The notes beneath the pieces were generated by a model. It saw only the letters and a list, made by a program, of their open reading frames with translations. It was not told where the DNA came from and searched no databases. A program made the position numbers and the translations under genes. From Ruegeria atlantica (GTDB lineage Bacteria > Pseudomonadota > Alphaproteobacteria > Rhodobacterales > Rhodobacteraceae), in contig NZ_WQCG01000008.1 of assembly GCF_013032505.1 (NCBI RefSeq), positions 123,208 to 187,207 of the forward strand: DNA of 64,000 bases, in the 5' to 3' direction. This document shows, piece after piece, positions 56,085 to 64,000 of this stretch. Each line of letters opens with the position of its first letter. Position 1 is the stretch's first letter.

Positions 56085-56318
56085 ATGACAAACATGGTCT
56101 GGAAAAGGAACGAGGTCGAAAGCCCTTGCATCCAGATATGCGTCGTGCACCCGACCGAACGCATCTGTACCGGCTGTTATCGCACCATTGATGAGATCAC
56201 GCGCTGGTCGAAAATGGACAGCGACGAGCGGGCTGAAATCATGGAAGACTTGCCCACACGCAAGCCACGCCTTGCCAAACGGCGCGGCGGACGTGCAGCG
56301 CGCATGAATAAATCCTGA
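56085..56318 (+). CDS. DUF1289 protein
   Basis: 77 residues. The N-terminus ESPCIQICVVHPTERICTGC has four cysteines arranged as C-x3-C-x9-C-x2-C, a likely metal or Fe-S site, followed by YRTIDEITRWSKM and a basic tail. This is the DUF1289 pattern; function unknown. It lies 18 bases after ruvX, in the ccmI-ruvX operon. Confidence 0.9.
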   Translation: MTNMVWKRNEVESPCIQICVVHPTERICTGCYRTIDEITRWSKMDSDERAEIMEDLPTRKPRLAKRRGGRAARMNKS

Positions 56319-56586
56319 TGTTCATTTGTGATTTTTAAGCTGAATTCGCGCCGCTGCGGGTTGGTCTGAACTCCGAGGGGGGATCAAGTTCGAAGACATG
56401 CGTAAGTGAGTGGCAACCCACAGCGGCGCTCTTCAGCATAAATGATCTCCCGATGTGGTCAGGCGGAAGAACAATACATGTGTAAGCTTTTTTTGACCGG
56501 CCGATCAAGAAAAAATAAACAGCCGGCAAATTTACCTGACGTAATGGTAAAGCCAGATTAAATTTGCCGCCTTGATCATGGTCGCG

Positions 56587-57315
56587 TTATCCGGCTGCAA
56601 GCCAGGATTTTGCGTTTTCAAATTCCTCTGAAGGAAAGAACTGTGTGCGTGCACCCAGAACGTGACTAGCGACACGCTGTGCCATGTGCTGCCAGGATTT
56701 GTCCCCGACGATGGCCGCGCGATCCAGCAGTCCCACATGTCCTCGGGCCAGACGAAAATGTGCGGCCAATGCCGTCAGTCCCTGCCAACCGTCGAACTCG
56801 CGTAGGTCGATCAACAGGCGGAATCCGTTTTTTGAACTCAATAAGGAATCCAGATCCCGTTCTGCCTGCTGGTATTCTTCGGGGTCCAGCTTGCCCATCA
56901 AGCTGATCTGCACCGAGGGTCCGCCCAAATCGGTGACATGGATGGCTCCCAAGGATTCGCGCATCCAACGGCGCGCGACTTCAAGCTCTGCCAATTCGAA
57001 CACGTGAACAGGACAAGGCAGGATAGGCGCCGCCAAACGAATGCTCGTCTGCACCCAGCCCTGATCGGCTGCAACAGCGATACGGTCAAAACCGCGCCAG
57101 TGGCTGAGCCCCAGCTTGGTATCGGACCAAGCGGCCCCAAGATCATAGCCTTTGAACTCTGGCTGCACGATCGCCAACAGGCGCACCGCATCATGAGCCT
57201 CAAGCGCCGCTTCTATCGCAGGGACCAATGTCTCGCTGTAGTCCTTGCTCGTCACTTCGCCGGACAGCTCGACCTCGATCTGGGCCCCATCAGAATCCGT
57301 GTGAACCGTAATCAT
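56587..57315 (-). CDS. Tandem SpoIIAA-like (STAS-superfamily) protein
   Basis: 242 residues made of two copies of a SpoIIAA-like domain (PF11964 type): residues about 1-122 and 123-242. The copies align over RLLAIVQPEFKGYDLGAAW vs RLLIDLREFDGWQGLTALA, and FDRIAVAADQGWVQTSIRLA vs LDRAAIVGDKSWQHMAQRVA. Single-domain members bind nonpolar ligands or membranes in known structures; the tandem form is less common. Last gene of the dusA-TSUP-PhyH-STAS operon, 33 bases after the PhyH-like gene. Confidence 0.78.
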   Translation of the reverse strand: MITVHTDSDGAQIEVELSGEVTSKDYSETLVPAIEAALEAHDAVRLLAIVQPEFKGYDLGAAWSDTKLGLSHWRGFDRIAVAADQGWVQTSIRLAAPILPCPVHVFELAELEVARRWMRESLGAIHVTDLGGPSVQISLMGKLDPEEYQQAERDLDSLLSSKNGFRLLIDLREFDGWQGLTALAAHFRLARGHVGLLDRAAIVGDKSWQHMAQRVASHVLGARTQFFPSEEFENAKSWLAAG

Positions 57316-57348
57316 CGAAAATCTCCAAACCTGAATAATGGCAACAGG

Positions 57349-58131
57349 TTAGGGGGATTCGATCCACTCGGCTACTCCCCCGGCGAATTCGGGGCGAAAA
57401 TAGGCGATCATCCGTCCATCCGGGCCAGCGGTCGCACCCTCGGCCCAAGGCGCGACGCCGTGCAGGCAGTGGCGATGCAGCAGATAGGATTCGCCCGGTT
57501 TTGCTGGCAGCTCGATCCGGGGGCAGGTCTCAAACACCTCGCGACGGGCCGCCTGATATATGTCGGTTACGTCGATCTGGTGAAGGCTGTCCTTGGGTAG
57601 GCCTTTCATCGCTTGTGCGAATGCAGCGCCCAGTATCTGGTGGCTGCCCTCCCACAGAACCATCGGCGCGGCATCCGCGCTGGCCTCGGTCAGAGGGATG
57701 CCAAGAATCCACGCGTGCGGTTCATCCACCCGGCGTCGACGATCCGGCCCCATGGGGCGCAATCCGTCGACATGCGCCGCATCACGGCTTCGCCGGTATC
57801 TGGTGGCCGCTTCACCCTCGCCGCGACGTGGGCGGGGGTAACCGGGGTAAACGACCGAGACCTGCCCTTTGTGCAGAGGCAACCGCCCATAATGTTCAGA
57901 GATAAAGTCCATAGCCTGACCCGACAAAACATCCGATCGCGCCACCCTGCCCTCTGGATCATTGTCCAGTGCGTCCACGCCGATGAACCACGTGCCTTCG
58001 CAATCCAACCATTCCGCAAAGGTCGGATCTGTGACCGAGGCACTGGCTTGCGGCAAAGCATGTTCCACCCATTGGGCCAGCGTCGGGTCGTACGGAAACC
58101 TGATCCAACCTTTGTCCCAAAAAACGCTCAC
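57349..58131 (-). CDS. Phytanoyl-CoA dioxygenase-like 2-oxoglutarate/Fe(II) oxygenase
   Basis: 260 residues from a GTG that overlaps the TSUP stop (GTGA). The double-stranded beta-helix iron ligands look like H and D in AAHVDGLRP and H in LLHRHCLHGVAPW, with arginine for 2-oxoglutarate in RMIAYFRPEF. The facial triad supports a PhyH-type oxygenase; the substrate is unknown. The spacing and the surrounding IPLTEASADAAPMVLWEGSH fit the PhyH fold. Alternative: a family member with altered chemistry. Confidence 0.75.
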   Translation of the reverse strand: MSVFWDKGWIRFPYDPTLAQWVEHALPQASASVTDPTFAEWLDCEGTWFIGVDALDNDPEGRVARSDVLSGQAMDFISEHYGRLPLHKGQVSVVYPGYPRPRRGEGEAATRYRRSRDAAHVDGLRPMGPDRRRRVDEPHAWILGIPLTEASADAAPMVLWEGSHQILGAAFAQAMKGLPKDSLHQIDVTDIYQAARREVFETCPRIELPAKPGESYLLHRHCLHGVAPWAEGATAGPDGRMIAYFRPEFAGGVAEWIESP

Positions 58132-58955
58132 AGCCCCAGCGCCTTACGCAGCATATTCAAGGCAACCAGCGTTAGGAAAACCGCGAACACACGCTTCAAC
58201 GGCTTGGGATCCATCGCATGCGCCAGCTTTACGCCCCAGGGCGCAGTGATCATTGTCATGGCTACAACAATTGCAAAAGCGATCAGATTGACCGCGCCGA
58301 TTGTGTACGGAGGGCGGTGTTCAGGCGCGATGTCCAGGAACAGAAAACCCAAAACCGAAGGCACCGCGATGATCACACCAAAACCTGCGGCCGTTGCAAC
58401 CGCCCTGTGAATAGGCGTGTTGAACAGGCTCATCAGCGGCACGCCAAAGCTGCCGCCACCAATGCCCATTAGTACTGACAGAAATCCGACCGAGGGCGAC
58501 AAAAGCACCAGCTTCACGCCTTTTGGCATCGCGTCGCCAAGCCGCCATTCTGATTTGCCCAAACCCAGATATGCGCCAATGACCATACCCAACACGCCGA
58601 ACAACGCTTGCAACGCTTCGGTTCGCAGTGCCGAAGCGACCAGCACGCCGACAATGGCCCCCACTGCAATTCCCGGCCCCCAGCTGCGCAGGATATCCCA
58701 GTCCACCGCGCCTTTCTTGTTATGCGCCAGGACGGATCGTAGTGATGTGACGATGATGGTAGCCAAAGACGTCGCCAGACACAGCTGCATCAACTGAGGG
58801 CCGCCATATCCAAGTGTTTGGAACGCATAGAAAAACGCGGGCACCAAAACGATACCGCCGCCAACACCCAGCAAGCCAGCCAAGACACCGGCCAGCGCCC
58901 CGATTACAAGCAAAAGGCCCAGCATCTGGGCCAGCAACATCGTCTCGGGCATCAT
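58128..58955 (-). CDS. TauE/SafE (TSUP) family permease
   Basis: 275 residues, eight membrane helices; start at the first of two adjacent ATGs (the second, 58952, is equally possible). AGVLAGLLGVGGGIVLVPAF and its second-half mirror VGFLSVLMGIGGGSFGVPLM are the two TSUP signatures. Anions such as sulfite, sulfonates or organic acids are the known cargo of the family. It is the second TSUP gene in the window, not closely similar to the one by secF. Confidence 0.9.
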   Translation of the reverse strand: MMPETMLLAQMLGLLLVIGALAGVLAGLLGVGGGIVLVPAFFYAFQTLGYGGPQLMQLCLATSLATIIVTSLRSVLAHNKKGAVDWDILRSWGPGIAVGAIVGVLVASALRTEALQALFGVLGMVIGAYLGLGKSEWRLGDAMPKGVKLVLLSPSVGFLSVLMGIGGGSFGVPLMSLFNTPIHRAVATAAGFGVIIAVPSVLGFLFLDIAPEHRPPYTIGAVNLIAFAIVVAMTMITAPWGVKLAHAMDPKPLKRVFAVFLTLVALNMLRKALGL

Positions 58956-58992
58956 CCCCCCAAACCGGCCATTTGGCCGTATTCCGTTCTCT

Positions 58993-59988
58993 TCAAACCT
59001 CTGCCAAAGGCGCGATACTGTCCAGAGCTCGCAGCATCACTTCGGAGCCGGCCCCCTCGTGAACCGCCCCCTCGGACAGAGCCCGCCGCCAGGCGCGCGC
59101 ACCGGGGCGACCGGCGAAAAGACCCAGCATATGACGCGTGATCTGGTGCAGACGCCCACCACCGGCAAGGTGATTTTCGACATAGGGCACCATTTTGTGA
59201 ACGACATCAACCGGATCAGCCACCCGTCCACCACCGAAAATCAGGGCATCGGCCTCGGCCAGAATATCGGTGGGCTGATGATATGCGGCGCGGCCAATCA
59301 TGACCCCGTCCAGCCCGGCATCCAATTGCGCCTTCGCCTGTTTCAGAGACGTAATCCCACCGTTGATCGAGATATGCAGGTCCGGGAACGCCCCCTTCAT
59401 CCGATGCACAAGATCATAGTCCAAGGGCGGGATATCCCTGTTTTCCTTGGGGCTTAGCCCCTGCAGCCAAGCCTTGCGCGCGTGGATTGTTACACGTCGG
59501 CATCCGGCAGCATGAATGGCCTGCAGAAACTCGGGCAGGACCTGTTCGGGATTCTGATCATCGACCCCAATACGGCATTTGACCGTAACCTCTACATCAA
59601 CGACATCGCGCATCGCGGTAACGCAATCCGCAACGCGGACGGGGTCTTTCATCAACACGGCCCCGAAAGTGCCCGATTGGACCCGATCCGAGGGGCAACC
59701 ACAATTCAGATTGATCTCATCATACCCAACTTGTGCACCCAGCCGGGCTGCTTGCGACAATTCCTCTGGGTCTGAACCGCCCAATTGAAGGGCGACGGGG
59801 TGTTCTTGCGGACTGTAATCCAACAGATGCAACGCGCCACCGCGCACCAACGCCGGGGCAGTTACCATTTCGGTGTACAGAAGCGCGTTCTGGCTCAACA
59901 GCCTGTGCAGAAACCGACAATGCCGGTCTGTCCAGTCCATCATGGGTGCCACGGAAAGGCGCGCTGCTTTTTGTACGGTACTTTTCAA
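58993..59988 (-). CDS. dusA: tRNA-dihydrouridine synthase DusA
   Basis: 331 residues. The flavoenzyme reduces uridine 20/20a in the D-loop of tRNA. SVAPMMDWTDRHCRFLHRLL opens the FMN barrel; the catalytic cysteine is in LNCGCPSDRVQSG, followed by VKCRIGVDDQ and INGGITS. The start is taken as TTG 59988 with GAGG 8 bases upstream; GTG at the VAPMMDW block is the alternative. First gene of a four-gene leftward operon. Confidence 0.93.
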   Translation of the reverse strand: MKSTVQKAARLSVAPMMDWTDRHCRFLHRLLSQNALLYTEMVTAPALVRGGALHLLDYSPQEHPVALQLGGSDPEELSQAARLGAQVGYDEINLNCGCPSDRVQSGTFGAVLMKDPVRVADCVTAMRDVVDVEVTVKCRIGVDDQNPEQVLPEFLQAIHAAGCRRVTIHARKAWLQGLSPKENRDIPPLDYDLVHRMKGAFPDLHISINGGITSLKQAKAQLDAGLDGVMIGRAAYHQPTDILAEADALIFGGGRVADPVDVVHKMVPYVENHLAGGGRLHQITRHMLGLFAGRPGARAWRRALSEGAVHEGAGSEVMLRALDSIAPLAEV

Positions 59989-60303
59989 TTCGTAACCTCA
60001 ACGCTCCCCAAAACCATGCAGCACGATGTTCCGGACTTTCCGGTATATCGCCGGGGTTTTGGCGGTTTTTTGTTTCAGAGTTGCTTTCGTGTAGCACAAC
60101 TGAAACGGTAGGACACTGCCCCTTCCAAGGGCCCAAGCCGCGTCAGCCGCCACCCTCTCTGAATGGCTGAATTTAAAAGAGAAATCGGTGATAGACCCCC
60201 GCTAACATTTTGTCGGGGCGATCAGGTTTCCTCGTCGCCGCAACAAATTGGAATCATCTGTGAAAGCGAATCCTTTAGGCAGAACGCGCGCCAATAGTTC
60301 GGG
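59989..60303. other. 315-base gap between dusA and the MFS gene
   Basis: No gene supported. It contains the leader and promoter of dusA and the 3' flank of the MFS gene. A short CCCCGC/CGGGG hairpin near 60200-60220 might end the MFS transcript on the reverse strand, but its T-run is poor. Confidence 0.4.
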
Positions 60304-61488
60304 TCATGTTCTGGCCAACACGTCCTTGCGGTTCTGCGCCCCGCGCATGACCGCCATAGTTGCCTCGACCCCGGCCAAGGCAGCCACAAGGATCAGCAGC
60401 GCAAAACCACCCAATTCCACGATCATCCAACCGGCAATCAGCGGGAAGCCGAAGATCCCGATGAAGTACGAAAGCGCGAAGAACTGAAGAGTCTGGGGTA
60501 GAAGCTCCTGATCGGCATCATTGGCTGTCATTGCTGCCAGGATCGGATAACTCACTCCGTAACCAATACCGAACAAGAATGCGACGACCAAGTACATCGG
60601 AGCATTGCCGCCAATCCCCATGAACAGCACCACGGACCCGAACATCACGTATTGCAGGACCGCAATAGTCATATATGGATTGCCGCCGCCTTTGAACCGC
60701 GCCAGCACAACCCGAAACAAGACTACTGTGATTGTGTAGACCAGAAAGTAGTCGGCGTAATCCAATCCTCGCTCATCCGCGAAAACGGTCTGGAAGTTGT
60801 TCATCCCGGCAAAGACAGACGCACCGAGACAGACCATGATCACAGGCAACCGCGCGCGCGAACGCATGATTGCGGCGACACTGGCCCGCGACAGGGATGA
60901 ACGCACTTCAGGGCCGTTGGGTTCGGACAGCATGCGAATGGGCTTGATAAGGGCAAAAAAGACAACCCCAGCCAAAGCGCACAGCGCAGCGGTAACGAAG
61001 AATGCAAAATTCACCGACAAGCCGGAATTTTCCATCATAGACGCCATCACCGGTGACAGACCGAACCCCGCCATCAAAGCCACCGACAGAATAGCGAAAT
61101 AGCGCACCCGTTCGGCGGTCGTTACGAGGCCCGTCAGAACGATAGGGGACAGCGCGTACGTCAGCCCCCAACCAAACCCGATCGCGACGCTGGCGAAAAT
61201 CAGAAGCACCCCGACGCCATCAGCGAGGCCATAGGCGGTCAGCGCGGCTGCAATAGACAGACAAGCTGTACCCAGTGTGCGTACGCGCCCGAACCTATCC
61301 GACAAATGCCCGGCAAAGTATACAGTAACCAACGTTGCGATGGTGGTGACGAATAGCATTAAGCCCACCATTTTCTCGTTGGCGCCAAAGGTCTCGAACA
61401 GGCGCGGCAACATGAAAGTAAGCCCATATGCGCCCGCTTGCAGAAAGCTGGCGGTATAGAACATAGTGAACATGGTCAGACGATTCAT
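60304..61488 (-). CDS. Major facilitator superfamily transporter
   Basis: 394 residues, twelve membrane helices. GHLSDRFGRVRTLG is the MFS motif between TM2 and TM3; the repeat half has ARFKGGGNPYM in the equivalent place. Substrate unknown. Its ATG overlaps the stop of the GNAT gene, so acetyltransferase and transporter are co-expressed, an arrangement seen in small-molecule export or detoxification. Confidence 0.9.
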   Translation of the reverse strand: MNRLTMFTMFYTASFLQAGAYGLTFMLPRLFETFGANEKMVGLMLFVTTIATLVTVYFAGHLSDRFGRVRTLGTACLSIAAALTAYGLADGVGVLLIFASVAIGFGWGLTYALSPIVLTGLVTTAERVRYFAILSVALMAGFGLSPVMASMMENSGLSVNFAFFVTAALCALAGVVFFALIKPIRMLSEPNGPEVRSSLSRASVAAIMRSRARLPVIMVCLGASVFAGMNNFQTVFADERGLDYADYFLVYTITVVLFRVVLARFKGGGNPYMTIAVLQYVMFGSVVLFMGIGGNAPMYLVVAFLFGIGYGVSYPILAAMTANDADQELLPQTLQFFALSYFIGIFGFPLIAGWMIVELGGFALLILVAALAGVEATMAVMRGAQNRKDVLART

Positions 61489-62231
61489 ACAACGCCCTCC
61501 TGTTCAACGAAATTGGCACGCTCATGCGCAATCAGGTCCGAGAGTTTGTTGCGTTGTTGACCACTTTCGTCGAAGTTGTCCGACGCCAACCACGCTTGGA
61601 AACCGCGCTCGACTGGTGGCCATTCACTATCCAAAAGTGCATACCAAGCGGTGTCCCTGTTGCGTCCTTTGTATGTGATCGCCTGTTGGAACACGCCTTC
61701 GAAACTAAAACCGAAACGCTCTGCCGCTGCACGCGAAGGCGCGTTTAGTGCGTCGCATTTCCATTCCAGTCGGCGATAGCCCAGTTCGGTCATGGCGCGC
61801 CGCATCATCAGATAGATCGCCTCGGTCGCAACCCTTGTGCGCTGCAAACTGGGTGCGAATGTGATGCCGCCGATCTCCATCACGCCATGTTCCGGTTGAA
61901 TGCGCATAAAGCTTGCAATTCCTGACGCCGTACCGGTTTCCTGATTGACCACGGCGAAATAGGGTTGAGCGTGAACACTGCTGGCACCGTCGGTCCAGGT
62001 CCTCAGACTCGAGATCGTGTTGAACGGTCCAATGAAGTTGTAGGTCCAGATTTTGCCCACGCGATCCTTGCCGAACGCCTCGAAAAGGTCATTCGTATGT
62101 GTCAACGGATCCAGCGAGCTCAGACGCGCGTAACGACCGGCCATTTCATTGTGCCCAGGGTGCTGGACTCCTGACCAATTCGGTAAAGCCATCCCAATCA
62201 ATTGGCCGTGTTCGTTTTTGCGCACTGACAT
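61485..62231 (-). CDS. GNAT-family N-acetyltransferase (RimJ/RimL-like)
   Basis: 248 residues from MSVRKNEHGQLIG with AAAGGA upstream; a longer frame antisense to the regulator gene is not used. GVMEIGGITFAPSLQRTRVATEAIYLM is the acetyl-CoA-binding region, with LGYRRLEWKCDALNAPSRAAAERFGFSFEG behind it. The N-terminal block MALPNWSGVQHPGH belongs to a subset annotated as ribosomal-protein-like acetyltransferases. First gene of the GNAT-MFS operon. Confidence 0.9.
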   Translation of the reverse strand: MSVRKNEHGQLIGMALPNWSGVQHPGHNEMAGRYARLSSLDPLTHTNDLFEAFGKDRVGKIWTYNFIGPFNTISSLRTWTDGASSVHAQPYFAVVNQETGTASGIASFMRIQPEHGVMEIGGITFAPSLQRTRVATEAIYLMMRRAMTELGYRRLEWKCDALNAPSRAAAERFGFSFEGVFQQAITYKGRNRDTAWYALLDSEWPPVERGFQAWLASDNFDESGQQRNKLSDLIAHERANFVEQEGVV

Positions 62232-62274
62232 GGCAGCGTCCTTTCCGGTATTTTCAGTGACCGGATTGTCATGG

Positions 62275-62300
62275 TTTTGGATGCTTATTAATGTCCAAAA
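62275..62300. promoter_or_regulatory. Inverted repeat TTTTGGA-N12-TCCAAAA, candidate operator
   Basis: A perfect 7-bp inverted repeat (62275-62281 and 62294-62300, arm centres 19 bases apart) lies in the 92 bases between the GNAT-MFS operon and the divergent MocR-type regulator. It overlaps a plausible rightward promoter (TTGTCA at 62266). It is well placed for autoregulation and control of the operon; that is inference. Confidence 0.5.
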
Positions 62301-62323
62301 ATGAAAAAAATTAGCATACCAAT

Positions 62324-63724
62324 ATGAAGCACACACCTTGGCTTGCCTTTTCCATCGACCGATCCGCGAAGACGCCTGTTTTTGAGCAGATCTGCGCGGC
62401 CATCCGAGCGCGTACCATTTCCGGAGATTTGGCCGAGGGAACAAAGCTGCCGCCAACACGCGTGTTTGCCACTGAACTTGGCGTTTCACGCTCGACCGTC
62501 GTGACCGCCTATGAACAGCTTGTGGCAGAAGGATATCTGAATAGTTTGCAAGGGTCTGGCTACACAGTCTGCGCCTTGGGCGAAGTTGAGTTGACGAAGC
62601 ATGTTGCTCGAAAACAGCCCAAATCCGTCGAAGAACAGCTAAAAACTCCGATGCCTTTCGAAGCCAGTCACCCGGACATGCGGTTGTTCCCGCACCGGCA
62701 GTGGGCCAAGACGGTTGCCCGCGTGTGCCGAACGAACCCCGAGACCATGTTGTCTGGAAGCTCAGTCTTTGGAAACGGTGATCTGCGCGAAGCTATCGCG
62801 GAACATGTTTCGGAATGGCGTGGGATTGATGCCGCGGCGCACCACATCATAGTGACCGCAGGCTCAATTGATGCAATCGAGATCTGTTTGCGCAGTTTGG
62901 TCGGTAAAGGCGAGGCTGTCGGCCTAGAAAATCCCGGCTATTTGCCGGTGCGCCGTCTTGCCAATGCCCAAGGCCTTGGGACGACCTTCTTGGACGTGGA
63001 CGAAAACGGTGCCCGGTTACCTGACCGGCACGCGACGCCAAAACTTGCTGTACTGACACCTTCGCATCAATACCCGCTTGGCGGCGCTATGTCGCCAAGT
63101 CGCCGTTTGGATTTCCTGGCATGGGCTGAAAGGAACCACGCTTGGATTATCGAAGACGACTACGACAGTGAATTCCGGTATGCTGGGCGGCCGATCCCTG
63201 CAATGGCCGGTTTTGACCAGCTGAACAGGGCAATTTATATCGGCAGCTTTTCCAAGATATTCTCTAATTCCCTGCGGTTAGGATATATCGTGGCCCCCGA
63301 TGCCCTGCTTGATCGAATCCGGACAACGTTGAACCGTTTCGGGTCAAAAGCGAGCTATATGCCGCAACAGGCACTGGCTGAGTTCATGAAGTCCGGAGAG
63401 TTTTACCGACACTTGCGCCGCATGCGCCGGATTTACGATGAACGACGGAAATTTCTTCTGGAGAAACTCAAACGAGACTTCATGGAATTTGGGCATTTCA
63501 TCAACCACCATGCGGGTATGCAGATTGTGTTTCACCTAAACAGTGATTTCGAAGATACAAAGATCGCCATGGCTGCATCGGAGATGGGCATTGCAGTACG
63601 GCCGCTTTCGCGGCTCTCAGTCGGGAATTCAGGTCGCAATGGCTTAATTTTGGGCTTTTGCGGGTGTTCCGAAGAAGAAATGGAGCCGGCTCTGATGAAG
63701 TTGAGAACCTGCTTCGTGAGGTGA
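62324..63724 (+). CDS. MocR/PdxR-type GntR regulator with aminotransferase domain
   Basis: 466 residues: N-terminal GntR winged helix (about 10-80, helix-turn-helix TRVFATELGVSRSTVV), a linker, then a fold-type I aminotransferase domain with GSIDAIEICLRSL, EDDYDSEFRYAG and the PLP lysine in GSFSKIFSNSLRLGY. Such regulators bind PLP or PLP-amino acid adducts. PdxR proper controls pyridoxal synthesis, but no pdxST is here; the divergent GNAT-MFS pair is the probable target. ATG preceded by a weak ribosome site. Confidence 0.92.
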   Translation: MKHTPWLAFSIDRSAKTPVFEQICAAIRARTISGDLAEGTKLPPTRVFATELGVSRSTVVTAYEQLVAEGYLNSLQGSGYTVCALGEVELTKHVARKQPKSVEEQLKTPMPFEASHPDMRLFPHRQWAKTVARVCRTNPETMLSGSSVFGNGDLREAIAEHVSEWRGIDAAAHHIIVTAGSIDAIEICLRSLVGKGEAVGLENPGYLPVRRLANAQGLGTTFLDVDENGARLPDRHATPKLAVLTPSHQYPLGGAMSPSRRLDFLAWAERNHAWIIEDDYDSEFRYAGRPIPAMAGFDQLNRAIYIGSFSKIFSNSLRLGYIVAPDALLDRIRTTLNRFGSKASYMPQQALAEFMKSGEFYRHLRRMRRIYDERRKFLLEKLKRDFMEFGHFINHHAGMQIVFHLNSDFEDTKIAMAASEMGIAVRPLSRLSVGNSGRNGLILGFCGCSEEEMEPALMKLRTCFVR

Positions 63725-64000
63725 CTGGCGTATCCGCGACCGGGCATCGCTTTGGTTTTCAAGTCAATGGCTTCGACAAAGCCATCGTTTGTGCAATTCC
63801 ATTCAGAAGCTTGTGCCTGCTCCGTTGGATTTCTCGCCGTATATGCAAGGGAACCCAGGCAATCCCAGGCATCACCACGAAACGCGGGCAGCGTATCTTC
63901 ATTTCTAAAAGAGACTAGCTCATCGGCGACAGGCTCCATAGATGAGCAGCACAAAAAGAAAGGGCAGGTCTTTCGACCTGCCCAGCGCGATAGCACCGAT
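63725..64000. other. Right-edge flank, no gene supported
   Basis: Several overlapping frames cross this stretch on both strands but none has a recognisable product. The reverse-strand hairpin near the edge suggests that a leftward transcription unit comes in from beyond the window. Confidence 0.4.
63955..63983 (-). terminator. Terminator of a leftward gene beyond the right edge
   Basis: GGGCAGGTC (63962-63970) pairs perfectly with GACCTGCCC (63975-63983) around a TTTC loop; read on the reverse strand it is followed by TTTCTTTTT. The gene it would serve is outside the window. Confidence 0.75.

Noticed and set aside
63532..63996. Reverse-strand frame of 154 codons at the right edge
   Set aside because: Mostly antisense to the MocR regulator, crosses a terminator hairpin, and has no recognisable product.

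Overview
The window reads as chromosome of a marine alphaproteobacterium of the Roseobacter group (Rhodobacterales, Ruegeria-like). The basis is moderately high GC, dense operons with ATGA/GTGA overlaps, and a marker set typical of that group: glnB-glnA, the DMSP lyase dddP, soxBDAG sarcosine oxidase, yajC-secDF followed by ccmABCDG, and a long RND permease of roseobacter type. The genus is an inference from remembered families, not a computed placement. I see no rRNA, tRNA, insertion sequence, prophage or CRISPR array. This is core-type chromosome with a few accessory-looking genes.

Layout. 1-5.2 kb: start of nnrE (cut by the left edge), divergent glnB-glnA for nitrogen sensing and assimilation, an FMN flavoprotein, a lytic transglycosylase and an unknown membrane protein. 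5.2-9.1 kb: a DUF3445 (heme N-demethylase type) gene divergent from dddP, a one-helix protein, and an alpha/beta hydrolase-OsmC fusion. 9.1-19.7 kb: two secreted or lipoprotein genes, bioY with two small upstream genes, purB, two small secreted proteins sharing a cysteine module, a lone fliG, an LpxL-type acyltransferase, a DUF1223 protein and acnA. 19.8-26.8 kb: one leftward block yajC-secD-secF-TSUP-Mth938-ccmABCDG coupling protein export to cytochrome c maturation. 27-35.5 kb: an MscS channel, serS, a helix-hairpin-helix/H1-like DNA-binding protein, a desaturase and a leftward yfgM-bamB-der operon. 35.7-48.9 kb: an RND efflux pair, an Atm1-like ABC exporter, a LysM protein, a LOG-family protein, a host-attachment protein, a CHAP lipoprotein, sodB, an FkbM methyltransferase and a small secreted protein. 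48.9-56.3 kb: soxBDAG, divergent from ccmI-ruvX-DUF1289. 56.6-60 kb: a leftward operon dusA-TSUP-PhyH-like-tandem SpoIIAA. 60.3-63.7 kb: a GNAT-MFS operon divergent from a MocR/PdxR-type regulator.

How the genes fit together: several loci deal with methylated osmolytes and amines. DddP cleaves DMSP, sarcosine oxidase removes the last methyl group of the glycine betaine route, and the DUF3445 family is linked to oxidative N-demethylation; released nitrogen would enter through GlnA under GlnB control. A second theme is the envelope: Sec accessory proteins, BamB, YfgM, transglycosylase, CHAP, LysM, lipid acyltransferase and desaturase. The least explained material is the tandem SpoIIAA operon, the HhH/H1-like protein, the paired cysteine-module proteins and two candidate operators (soxB-ccmI and GNAT-MocR intergenic regions).
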